This document shows positions 8,588 to 16,448 of a stretch of DNA of 64,000 bases, piece after piece (position 1 is the stretch's first letter; every line of letters begins with the position of its first letter). The position numbers and the translations under genes are program-made. Origin of the DNA: Sunxiuqinia indica (GTDB lineage: Bacteria; Bacteroidota; Bacteroidia; Bacteroidales; Prolixibacteraceae); the NCBI RefSeq assembly GCF_009847015.1, contig NZ_WVEM01000008.1, positions 1-64,000 of the forward strand, in the 5' to 3' direction. The notes under the pieces are model-generated. The model searched no databases, had not been told where the DNA came from, and worked only from the letters and a program-made list of their open reading frames with translations.

Positions 8588-10495
8588 TTACTCTCCGGCA
8601 GCAGCAACAACAGTAACAGTCATTATCGCTTCATTACCTTGATCGTCAGTGATTGTAATTACAGCGCTACCTTCAGCAACACCCGTAATGCTCTTTCCGT
8701 CAACAGTCGCTATAGCTTCATCACTTGAAGTAGCAGAAGCGAAAAGATAATCTCCGAACTCCATGTCTTTCGAAGCGCCAACTTCGATACCGTTGTTAAA
8801 AACATAGTAATTCTTACAATATATTGGCGCAGCTGCAACTTGGTATTCTAAAGTACCAGCTTCAGCAGATGCTGTAATTGTTGAAATACCATTCGCAACG
8901 AATTTGATCAGTCCGCTTGCATCAATCGTTGCTACAGCAGGATCCGAAACTTCAAAAGTCCAAGTGTCATTAGGAATATTTGAATTTGCCATAAACACGA
9001 GGTCTTTAGCATTGATATCAGCCATGTCAGCATAGACATGATCATTAGCGCGAACCTCAGAACGGTTTAATGTTGAAGCCTTTTTCTTTGTTTCATATTC
9101 TTTCGTATATACCATTCCGTCATTATCGGTTAACTCAACAGTATATTTTTCTTCTGAATAAGGAATATCAAAGAATGAGATATGCTTGAATTCACCATTT
9201 TTACCATCATCCGGATCAATTTTTTCATGAATATAGGCGCCCTCGAGTGCAACCGCAGCATCGAATGTCGCAATTACATTAGGAGCGTTCGTATTAATGT
9301 ACGAATATTCGTAAACAGCGATATCCTGACTCCACGCGCCTAGCTCTGCGATTACGTTACCGGCGGCATCTTTAATTTTAACCGATGCGATATCATCAAC
9401 CGTAAGACCTTGACCAATAGAGATACGATCAGCAATTCTACGAACTTCTGCATATTTATTTTCTGCAGAAGAAGCATCACCATACCAAACAGACTCTGTA
9501 TTACCTGCTTTAACTTGCGTAATTGGACTAGGCATAGTCAATTGGGTGTCCCATAGAATATTGTCATCAGCATCTACAACATCGAACCAGTACGATTCGT
9601 TCGAAATAAGACCGGTAACAGCCACTAAAGTATCACCATCGATATCGCCTACAGTTGCATAGCTAACCGCGTCTCCTTTGGTATAAGGCTCACCGTCGGC
9701 AACAGGATCGTTACGCAAGAAAACATTTATACCAGCTGGAACAACTCCGCTATTTACAGAAGCTGTATCCCATTCGAAAGTAACAGTGCTCAGTGTTGCA
9801 GTATAAGCCAGCTTGTTATGAAGTGTTGGATTTTTCCATACAGGATCATCAGCACCATCAACTGTAATTTTCACTAATACAGTTAGATCAGCTTTGAAGT
9901 TGTCACTTCTGCCGGTAGGTGTTAAAACAAACATACCCTGCGCATAGTCAGATTCAAAAATGTAGTCGATTGCATTTTTGTCGTCATCTGGACCGCCTTT
10001 GATAAGCTCAGTTTCACCAGTCTCGTCATAAACAACGACATCAGTAATTGTCATTTTTGCAGGATCCCAAGTGTATTTAACAGATCCATCAAGCAACGCT
10101 TCTTTTGTAAAAGTTGGAGCAGGTTCAGCAGCAACAACTGTAACAGCAACGGTTTTAGATTGACCTGAAACTTGCCCTTCAACAGTAATTGTAGTTGTGC
10201 CACCTGCAACAGCAGTTACAACACCTGTGCTACTATTCACAGTAGCTACAAGAGGATCCGCAGAGGTAAATGTGTAGCTTTCGGTAAAAGCTGCACCATC
10301 TTCGGTAGTTGATGCTGTGATTGTTTCGGTAACTACATCGCCTTCATTCATATCTAACGTAATCGATGCCACATTTGTGCTGATCACGTATACCGGATCA
10401 GGTATTTCCTCGTCATCCTTACAAGACACAGCTATGACCCCTAGGATTAAAGCAAAAATTGGTAACCATTTAAGTTTTGAAATCGTTTTCTTCAT
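8588..10495 (-). CDS. Ig-like (BIG2) repeat surface lipoprotein, unknown ligand
   Basis: A 635-residue lipoprotein (signal segment then lipobox IAVSCKDD), probably exposed at the cell surface. Residues about 37-125 form one bacterial Ig-like BIG2 domain (VATVNSSTGVVTAVAGGTTT); two similar BIG2-like units lie near the C-terminus (VATIDASGLIKFVANGISTI and AIATVDGKSITGVAEGSAVI). The middle ~300 residues are beta-rich and not recognised. No catalytic motif is visible. Position next to SusC/SusD suggests a surface glycan-binding protein, but it comes before susC, with its own promoter (10553-10584) and terminator (8537-8564), whereas such proteins more often follow susD. Several LacI-type palindromes lie upstream. 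Function is inferred from context only. Confidence 0.72.
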   Translation of the reverse strand: MKKTISKLKWLPIFALILGVIAVSCKDDEEIPDPVYVISTNVASITLDMNEGDVVTETITASTTEDGAAFTESYTFTSADPLVATVNSSTGVVTAVAGGTTTITVEGQVSGQSKTVAVTVVAAEPAPTFTKEALLDGSVKYTWDPAKMTITDVVVYDETGETELIKGGPDDDKNAIDYIFESDYAQGMFVLTPTGRSDNFKADLTVLVKITVDGADDPVWKNPTLHNKLAYTATLSTVTFEWDTASVNSGVVPAGINVFLRNDPVADGEPYTKGDAVSYATVGDIDGDTLVAVTGLISNESYWFDVVDADDNILWDTQLTMPSPITQVKAGNTESVWYGDASSAENKYAEVRRIADRISIGQGLTVDDIASVKIKDAAGNVIAELGAWSQDIAVYEYSYINTNAPNVIATFDAAVALEGAYIHEKIDPDDGKNGEFKHISFFDIPYSEEKYTVELTDNDGMVYTKEYETKKKASTLNRSEVRANDHVYADMADINAKDLVFMANSNIPNDTWTFEVSDPAVATIDASGLIKFVANGISTITASAEAGTLEYQVAAAPIYCKNYYVFNNGIEVGASKDMEFGDYLFASATSSDEAIATVDGKSITGVAEGSAVITITDDQGNEAIMTVTVVAAAGE

Positions 10496-10552
10496 GAGTT
10501 GAAAATTTTAAGTAATAAAAATTTATTGTCTATTTGTATTAAGTTCATGACA

Positions 10553-10584
10553 CAAACGTAAACAGAAGAAATTAATGCTGCAAA
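10553..10584 (-). promoter_or_regulatory. Bacteroidetes-type promoter for the Ig-like lipoprotein gene
   Basis: Read on the minus strand: TTTG (10584-10581), a 20-nt spacer, then TACGTTTG (10560-10553), matching the Bacteroidetes sigma-ABfr consensus TTTG-N19/21-TAnnTTTG. It would give a leader of roughly 50 nt before the ATG at 10495. The candidate operators lie about 90-400 nt upstream of it. Confidence 0.6.
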
Positions 10585-10676
10585 CATTTCGTCGTTAATT
10601 TTATACTATTGAAATGCCTATATAACAGCCACTTCGCTCTTAATTTATCTAACTTGCTAATTATCCGCAAGATAGC

Positions 10677-10692
10677 ATGTAAACGTTTACAT
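10677..10692. promoter_or_regulatory. Perfect 16-nt LacI-type operator
   Basis: ATGTAAACGTTTACAT is a perfect palindrome with the central CG typical of LacI/CcpA-family operators. It lies about 95 nt upstream of the promoter at 10553-10584. It is the best member of the cluster at 8.1-11.0 kb and defines its consensus. Confidence 0.65.
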
Positions 10693-10736
10693 TTTATTTT
10701 TTGTGTTTTTATCAGATATAAAACTAAGCATTCTTT

Positions 10737-10750
10737 TGTAAACGGATACA
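10737..10750. promoter_or_regulatory. Candidate LacI-type operator, imperfect
   Basis: TGTAAACGGATACA keeps the full left half-site and five of seven right-half positions. Its centre lies 59 nt from that of the perfect operator. Confidence 0.35.
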
Positions 10751-10890
10751 AAATAGAGCTCAGTTCTTGCAACGTTGTGTTATACAACACATCTGGCAAT
10801 ATGTGAATAATTCACTAAAAATAGTACTAGTTGTATTATACTTGCGCAATTATCCATAAAAACAAGACATTAGTGGCACTGCCAGCTCAT

Positions 10891-10906
10891 ATGTAAACGT
10901 TTGCAC
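10891..10906. promoter_or_regulatory. Candidate LacI-type operator
   Basis: ATGTAAACGTTTGCAC differs from the perfect operator at two positions, only one of them in the 14-nt core. It lies in the gap between the Ig-like lipoprotein gene and the garR remnant. Confidence 0.5.
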
Positions 10907-10947
10907 TCAAAAAATGTTAGCAAACCACGAAAATTCCACATTATTTC

Positions 10948-10963
10948 ATGTAAACGTTTTTAA
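10948..10963. promoter_or_regulatory. Candidate LacI-type operator
   Basis: ATGTAAACGTTTTTAA has an intact left half and a degenerate right half; its centre is 57 nt from the site at 10891-10906. The remaining intergenic sequence, about 10965-11130, shows no gene or structure I recognise. Confidence 0.4.
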
Positions 10964-11130
10964 TCTAGCTGAGCCTTTTAAATTTAAACGCAGAGTTGAA
11001 AGTTATTTGAATACGGAAATGCGCTGGTTTTCTAATACATTTTAACCTGCAACAATCATGACCGCTTGGCTTTTTCGAAGGTCTGCTGCCAAACAGAAAA
11101 TACCGCATTTGAAATATGTTTGCAACCGAC

Positions 11131-11545
11131 CTACCAAGCAACCTCAATGTTAGCTAGTTTTTCATAGAACTTGACGATACTCGAATGACCTTCAACACCG
11201 CAACCATTTTGTTTAATTGCCTGCATAGTTTCCATTACTTGCGCAGCCAGAAATACTGAGACTCCTACCCCACGAGATGTTTCCAACACACTATTCAAAT
11301 CTTTGATGTGTAAGTCTATGCGGAATCCAGGCTCATAATTTCGGTCCATCATCATGCGGATTTTCGCATCCATGACTGTACTTTCCCGCCAATCCCCTAC
11401 GAATTACCTGGTAATTCTGATCGGGGCTCGCTCCGGATTTTTGAGCTAGAACAAGTAGTTCTGATATCTTTCTAATATCGAGAACTACTAATTCGTATCC
11501 TATTAATTACATTTTTCATGGATTGTCTGATGATACTTAAACCAA
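11131..11545 (-). pseudogene. Decayed, internally deleted copy of garR
   Basis: The segment 11131-11373 encodes an 80-residue stretch nearly identical to the C-terminus of the intact garR at 13330-14214 (shared RNYEPGFRIDLHIKDLN, then SSIVKFYEKLAN). Homology continues upstream with frameshifts (an extra base in the CTGTAC-TTCC region near 11390) to about 11475. It then jumps to sequence matching the 5' end of garR (AGAACTACTAATTCGT at 11481-11496, onward to about 11545). Roughly the middle half of the gene is missing, so no functional reductase can be made. Its 5' part overlaps the last codons of the GH43 gene, whose tail residues after VDWFKYH are thus encoded by garR-derived DNA in another frame. 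Confidence 0.85.
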
Positions 11546-13119
11546 TCAACAAAAAAATGATTCGTTGTTTCTTCTCCATCTGATGTACCATACAATCCGA
11601 TAAAATTGCCAGTATATTTATAATTCCTTAAACAGGAGGTATTGACCTTCTTTTTTATCAAATGCCAATCTCTCCCGTCCTTTGAATAATAAAAATCCAT
11701 TAGACTATTCTTCGACAAAACCTTTAAATATACGTACTTGTCATATTCAAGCAGTTCTTTAGCAAGAATTATTGTCCTCCCGTTGATGGTTTCTATTAAC
11801 TGGATATTCGATTTTGATAAGGTAAACCGGAAGTAATTTTCATTGTTGCTCAATAACACCAATCCAGCTTCTTCTGATTCAGATGTCGCAGTAAACGATA
11901 GTTTTATGGTTGTTTCAAAATCAGAATTTTCAATGCGCTTCCCCATGAAAGCCGGAGAAGACAAGTCTGCCATGGTCGTTTTTTTCAAGTCTATTTTCAA
12001 TTGACGATTATCGGTAAATTCATAACACCTTGGGTTATTTCTCAAAAAAGTCCACTCCGGTTTTAATGTCGAGGTACTAAAATCATCAAAAAAAGTATTT
12101 ATAAGATTATCCGCTTCTTTCGCTATTGCAGGCAGAGGATACTCCATTTGCACCAATCCATTCCCCGGATTAATAATGGGAAATGAATTGTCGGGCCAAA
12201 TCATTGGAACAAGAAATGTTTCGCGTCCCATTAGAGACCAGTCATTCGTAAACCTTACTCCTAAACAAACCATCCACCATTCATTATTCTGGGTTTGAAT
12301 GATATCTGCATGACCAATATTTCTCAGCGATATGGTTTCTTGCAAATGACGATGTGTTAAAATGGGGTTGTAAGGACATTGCTCATAAGGTCCTCTGATT
12401 TTTTCACTCCTACTGATCGTTACGGCATGATTAGTTCGCGTTCCGCCTTCTGAAATGAGTAAGTAATAATAGCCATCCTTTTTATAAATATGCGGTCCTT
12501 CGGCTGTTGCCCCTCCAACAAGAGCCGCTTTTCCAATTATGTCGGTGGGACCTGTTAGTTGCATTTGTCGGAGATCAAGTTCCTGTAATACAATTTCACG
12601 GTAACTGGAATAGGGTTGTGCTACCTGATGCTTTCGGTTAGCCGTGAAGTAACACTTCCCATCGTCATCAAAAAATAGCGATGGATCTATCCCCCACAAT
12701 GAACTATTTGTAATTTCAACCGGGTCTGACCAATGACTCATTAATGAATCTGCAGTGATTAATATATTCTTCACTCTTCTGGGATTTCTTCTTAGAACAG
12801 AAACGACAACGTAAAACGTACCATCATGATAGCGTATTGTTGGCGCATAGACTCCCTCTGAGGCTGGGTATCCTTCCATATTAATCTGGGATTCCCGATT
12901 TAAAACATGACCCACCATTTTCCAACTAACCAGATCATTACTGTGATATATTGGGATCCCCGGGAAATATTCAAATGAAGAAGTAACCAGATAATAGTTA
13001 TTACCTGCTTTACAGATCGATGGATCTGGATTAAATCCCGGAATTATTGGATTCCTGTAATTTTGCGCTTCCAGGAGACTAAAAAGAAAAACAAGAAACA
13101 AGGTAACATTTAGTCTCAT
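11503..13119 (-). CDS. GH43 glycoside hydrolase (beta-xylosidase/arabinofuranosidase type)
   Basis: Secreted or periplasmic enzyme, 538 residues, with a Sec signal peptide ending near LLEAQN. The N-terminal five-bladed propeller starts NPIIPGFNPDPSI and shows the GH43 triad: D32 (base, PDPSI), D144 (WGIDPSLFF) and E206 (TAEGPHIY). From about residue 350 a beta-sandwich (FDDFSTSTLKPEWTFLRNN) matches the GH43 C-terminal domain of the XynB-like group. Expected role: removal of terminal xylose or arabinose from oligosaccharides; the exact sugar is uncertain. It is read in the same direction as the aldarate genes, 210 nt after garR with a hairpin in between. The last ~10 residues run into the garR remnant, so the natural C-terminus may have been altered. 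Confidence 0.88.
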   Translation of the reverse strand: MRLNVTLFLVFLFSLLEAQNYRNPIIPGFNPDPSICKAGNNYYLVTSSFEYFPGIPIYHSNDLVSWKMVGHVLNRESQINMEGYPASEGVYAPTIRYHDGTFYVVVSVLRRNPRRVKNILITADSLMSHWSDPVEITNSSLWGIDPSLFFDDDGKCYFTANRKHQVAQPYSSYREIVLQELDLRQMQLTGPTDIIGKAALVGGATAEGPHIYKKDGYYYLLISEGGTRTNHAVTISRSEKIRGPYEQCPYNPILTHRHLQETISLRNIGHADIIQTQNNEWWMVCLGVRFTNDWSLMGRETFLVPMIWPDNSFPIINPGNGLVQMEYPLPAIAKEADNLINTFFDDFSTSTLKPEWTFLRNNPRCYEFTDNRQLKIDLKKTTMADLSSPAFMGKRIENSDFETTIKLSFTATSESEEAGLVLLSNNENYFRFTLSKSNIQLIETINGRTIILAKELLEYDKYVYLKVLSKNSLMDFYYSKDGRDWHLIKKKVNTSCLRNYKYTGNFIGLYGTSDGEETTNHFFVDWFKYHQTIHEKCN

Positions 13120-13256
13120 ATGTTTAGTTAATTGATTGATACTTGTTAGCCTAATATTAATATTTTTTGCTTCCCAAGCTCATTTTCGAAATACGTCTTT
13201 CTGTGAGAAAAGACTTATTATCCCTAAGAACGGACTAGCTAAACTTAGCGTGATTC

Positions 13257-13296
13257 GGGGTACTCTCAGACACAATCATTTGATCTGAGAGTCCCC
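13257..13296 (-). terminator. Hairpin downstream of garR (terminator or stability loop)
   Basis: Stem GGGGTACTCTCAGA (13257-13270) pairs with TCTGAGAGTCCCC (13284-13296), with one bulged base. It lies 34 nt after the garR stop. No U-run follows on the minus strand, so it may protect the upstream mRNA or reduce read-through to GH43 rather than terminate fully. Confidence 0.5.
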
Positions 13297-13329
13297 TACT
13301 TTAAATACCACCGCGAAATAGTTTTCAGC

Positions 13330-14214
13330 TTAGTGTCCCAACTGTATATTCGCCAGTTTCTCATAAAACTTGACGATACTCGAATGATCTTCGACGCCAC
13401 AACCATCCTGCTTGATTGCCTGCATAATTTCCATTACTTGCGCAGCTAGAGGTAATGGAACTCCTACCCCTCGGGATGTTTCCAACACATTATTCAAATC
13501 TTTGATGTGTAAGTCTATGCGGAATCCAGGCTCATAATTTCGGTCCATCATCATGGGAGCTTTTGCATCCATGACTGTACTTCCTGCCAATCCCCCACGA
13601 ATTGCCTGGTAAACCCGGTCGGGGCTCACTCCGGCTTTTTGAGCTAAAACAAGGGCTTCTGATACTGCGGCAATATTTAGTGCCACAACAACCTGGTTAC
13701 AAAGCTTTGCAATATTTCCTGCTCCTATATCCCCGACGTGAACCACTGAACCAGCCATGGCCATCATGATATCATAATTGGCATCGAAGACTTCTTTTTT
13801 ACCTCCCACCATAACAGCAATGGTTCCTTCAATAGCTTTTGGTTCACCTCCACTTACAGGGGCGTCCAACATTTCGACACCTTTTTCTGCCAGTGCAGCG
13901 GAAATCTCACGGCTGGCCAGTGGAGCAATCGAGCTCATATCAATAACGACTGATCCAGCTGTAGCTCCTTCAATCACTCCACCTTCACCAAGTACAACTT
14001 CTTTAACCTGTGGTGAGTTTGGCAGCATTGTAATAATCACGTTGACCTTTTTCGCCAGGTCAGCTGCTCCTTCGGTAGTTTCTGCCCCAAGATCCACCAA
14101 TTCTTTTACCGAATCTTTATTCAAGTCCAGAACTACTAATTCGTGTCCTGCTTTGATTAAATTTTTTGCCATGGGTTTTCCCATGATTCCTAAACCGATA
14201 AAACCTATTTTCAT
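13330..14214 (-). CDS. garR: 2-hydroxy-3-oxopropionate (tartronate semialdehyde) reductase
   Basis: Cytosolic NAD(P)H-dependent enzyme reducing tartronate semialdehyde to D-glycerate, the third step of galactarate/glucarate breakdown. 294 residues, full length for the beta-hydroxyacid dehydrogenase family. Seen: Rossmann motif GLGIMG (7-12), substrate-binding DAPVSGG (118-123), and catalytic K170 within GNIAKLCNQ; the C-terminal helical domain is complete. It follows glycerate kinase by about 55 nt on the same strand, and its product is that kinase's substrate, which supports this over 3-hydroxyisobutyrate dehydrogenase. A broken second copy lies at 11131-11545. Confidence 0.92.
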   Translation of the reverse strand: MKIGFIGLGIMGKPMAKNLIKAGHELVVLDLNKDSVKELVDLGAETTEGAADLAKKVNVIITMLPNSPQVKEVVLGEGGVIEGATAGSVVIDMSSIAPLASREISAALAEKGVEMLDAPVSGGEPKAIEGTIAVMVGGKKEVFDANYDIMMAMAGSVVHVGDIGAGNIAKLCNQVVVALNIAAVSEALVLAQKAGVSPDRVYQAIRGGLAGSTVMDAKAPMMMDRNYEPGFRIDLHIKDLNNVLETSRGVGVPLPLAAQVMEIMQAIKQDGCGVEDHSSIVKFYEKLANIQLGH

Positions 14215-14268
14215 AACTTTTTGATTTTTTGTTATTTAATTACAACTTAATATTTTTCAACCTCTGTA

Positions 14269-15525
14269 TCAACGACATAACAAAACGATTAGATCGTTTA
14301 CATTTGTCCCTGTTGGACCAGTGATTACCAAATCATTGCTTGCTTCTAAAGCATGGTATGCATCATTGTTATCAAGCATTAATGCGGGATTTTTGCATGC
14401 TGATTTCATCCGGGAAATAGATTGTCCATCCACAATTCCTCCGGCGGCATCAGTCGGTCCATCGGTTCCATCCGAACCAAGCGAGAAAATAATTACATCA
14501 TCAATATTTTCAATCTCAATAGCAGCTGCCAATACCAGTTCTTGATTTCGCCCGCCTTTACCTTTCCCTTTGAGATGCACAACTGTTTCGCCTCCCAAAA
14601 TGATGGCACAAGGAGTTTGAAAAGTATACTGGCTTTTATTTACTTTTTTTAATTCCTTTGCGATCGATCCAAAAAAGTGACCAATTTCCTTTGCTTCATT
14701 CTCAACGAATGAAGACAAAATATGGGGATGATAATTCAAAGCTGATGCAGTTGCGGCGGCGGCTTCGCACAATTCAGAAACACTTCCGGTTATTACTGTG
14801 TCACAGTTCTCAACTGCTTTTGGTGTTTCTTCTTGTAGCGCTTTTCGAATGTTTTCGGTAATCTGAAGATCATATTTTTTGATGATTGCCAAAGCTTCTT
14901 CCGAAGTTGACTGATCAGGATAAGCAGGTCCCGAAGCAATTGCATTCAGCGGATCGCCAATCACGTCAGACAAAACAACGGCATGAATTTTTGCGCCATT
15001 GCAATGTGAGGCAAATCGCCCGCCTTTAACCGCCGATAAATGTTTGCGGACCGTATTTATTTCCACAATGCTGGCGGCGCAACTTAGAAGTTGATCGGTT
15101 ACCGAAACAATTTCATTTAGTGTGATGCCATGCAATGGTTTTTCAAAAAGCGCAGACCCCCCACCGGAAACTAGAAAAACGACTTCATCATCGGATGTTA
15201 ATTGACTGACTAGTTCCAATATTTTTGAGGTTCCGATGACTGAGTTTTGATCTGGCAGCGGATGCCCTGCTTCAAAGATCTTCAGCCCTTCGATATCACC
15301 TTTTGAATGATGATACTTGGTCAACACAATCCCATCACTGATTTTAGCGCCTAATAAGTCCTTCGCAGCCTTCGCCATATTCCAGGCAGCTTTTCCAATG
15401 GCCACGATCACAGCACCATTTTTTACGTGCATCGAACTCAAGGCTCGTTCAACAGCCTTTTCAGGCAGAACAGCCCGTATAGCCTCATCAATTATTTTAT
15501 GTGCATCGTCTCTCATCGTATTCAT
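14269..15525 (-). CDS. Glycerate 2-kinase (GckA/TtuD, MOFRL family)
   Basis: Phosphorylates D-glycerate to 2-phosphoglycerate, feeding lower glycolysis. 418 residues, typical length. N-terminal domain carries VIAIGKAAWNMA and the LVSGGGSALFEKP loop (about 140-155); the C-terminal MOFRL domain has ILGGETVVHLKGKGKGGRNQ and SLGSDGTDGPTDAAGG. Many databases mislabel this family as hydroxypyruvate reductase. It lies between the aldolase-like gene (5 nt away) and garR, exactly where a glycerate-consuming enzyme is expected. Start at 15525 (MNTMRDDAHK); the ATG three codons in is also possible. Confidence 0.92.
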   Translation of the reverse strand: MNTMRDDAHKIIDEAIRAVLPEKAVERALSSMHVKNGAVIVAIGKAAWNMAKAAKDLLGAKISDGIVLTKYHHSKGDIEGLKIFEAGHPLPDQNSVIGTSKILELVSQLTSDDEVVFLVSGGGSALFEKPLHGITLNEIVSVTDQLLSCAASIVEINTVRKHLSAVKGGRFASHCNGAKIHAVVLSDVIGDPLNAIASGPAYPDQSTSEEALAIIKKYDLQITENIRKALQEETPKAVENCDTVITGSVSELCEAAAATASALNYHPHILSSFVENEAKEIGHFFGSIAKELKKVNKSQYTFQTPCAIILGGETVVHLKGKGKGGRNQELVLAAAIEIENIDDVIIFSLGSDGTDGPTDAAGGIVDGQSISRMKSACKNPALMLDNNDAYHALEASNDLVITGPTGTNVNDLIVLLCR

Positions 15526-15530
15526 AGAAA

Positions 15531-16430
15531 CTAATCAATCAGGTGAAGATCACGTAAAACCTTTTTTAAAGCTTCCATGCGTTCTTCGGTGCAATGATCA
15601 ATTGGCTTGACAGGATGTCCAACATTCAATCCCATCAGATTCAAACAGTCTTTCATTACCACGGGAAAACTTCCGTAACTATAGGCAGCGCGAAGGGGCA
15701 TCAGTTTAAATTGTGCTTCACGAGCTCCATCATGATCACCAGCTAAAAACTTGTCGTAAATATCCACGACTAAAGCTGGTGCAACATTTGCCGTTCCTGC
15801 AACACAGCCCACTCCGCCGTATGTCAAAGTAGAATAGATGTAGAAATCAGTTCCGGCCAACACTTTGAAGTTTTTATTATCCGCTGTTGCATGGAGATAT
15901 TGAACCGTTTGGGAAAAATCGAGACTGGTGTTTTTTATTCCAACGATATTGTCAATTGCAGCAAGCTTTTTCAACAAAGAGACTGAAATATTATTGGTTG
16001 TTTTCCCAGGGTTGTTGTACAATAAAACCGGTAGATTTGTACTCTCCGCAATCGTTTTAAAATGTTGATACATCTCCGTCTCCGAGGGATTGATAAACAT
16101 CGGTGTAAGTACAGTCAAGGCATCGGCTCCCGACCGTTCAGCCATTTTTGCCAATGCGACACACTCTTTGGTCGTAATAGCACCAGCTCCCGAATATACG
16201 GGAACACGTCCATTAACATGCTCCACAGTTGCTTGCAGCGCTTTCTCTTGATTTTGGTGATCGAGGGCATAAAACTCACCATTGCTACCAAGAGCGAAAA
16301 CACCATGCACTCCCCCATTGATCACATGATCAATCACACGCTTCAACCCCACAATATCAACATTCTCATTGTTGTCAACCGGTGTAATAATTGGAGGAAT
16401 AACACCTTTTATATCTTCTATTTGTAACAT
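15531..16430 (-). CDS. DapA-family class I aldolase, likely 5-keto-4-deoxyglucarate aldolase
   Basis: Member of the dihydrodipicolinate synthase/N-acetylneuraminate lyase family, 299 residues. Schiff-base lysine K166 lies in NIVGIKNTS, the helper tyrosine Y138 in VLLYNNPG, and the substrate loop is GSNGEF (48-53). Family members make or break a C-C bond next to pyruvate. Sitting between galactarate dehydratase and glycerate kinase, it most likely cleaves 5-keto-4-deoxy-glucarate to pyruvate and tartronate semialdehyde, taking the place of the unrelated GarL aldolase, which is absent. The alternative is decarboxylating dehydration as in KdgD, but that would leave GarR and glycerate kinase without substrate. 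Function assigned from context. Confidence 0.82.
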   Translation of the reverse strand: MLQIEDIKGVIPPIITPVDNNENVDIVGLKRVIDHVINGGVHGVFALGSNGEFYALDHQNQEKALQATVEHVNGRVPVYSGAGAITTKECVALAKMAERSGADALTVLTPMFINPSETEMYQHFKTIAESTNLPVLLYNNPGKTTNNISVSLLKKLAAIDNIVGIKNTSLDFSQTVQYLHATADNKNFKVLAGTDFYIYSTLTYGGVGCVAGTANVAPALVVDIYDKFLAGDHDGAREAQFKLMPLRAAYSYGSFPVVMKDCLNLMGLNVGHPVKPIDHCTEERMEALKKVLRDLHLID

Positions 16431-16448
16431 GATATGTATTTAAAATGA

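Noticed and set aside
10572-10799. 75-residue minus-strand frame upstream of the Ig-like lipoprotein
   Set aside because: It spans the promoter and the perfect operator and shows no protein-like composition.
10965-11147. 60-residue minus-strand frame just after the garR remnant
   Set aside because: Basic, cysteine-scattered composition with no family resemblance; overlaps the remnant end. Treated as non-coding.
13778-14224. 148-residue plus-strand frame across garR
   Set aside because: Antisense shadow of a strongly conserved gene; its translation has the serine/threonine-rich look of a complementary frame.
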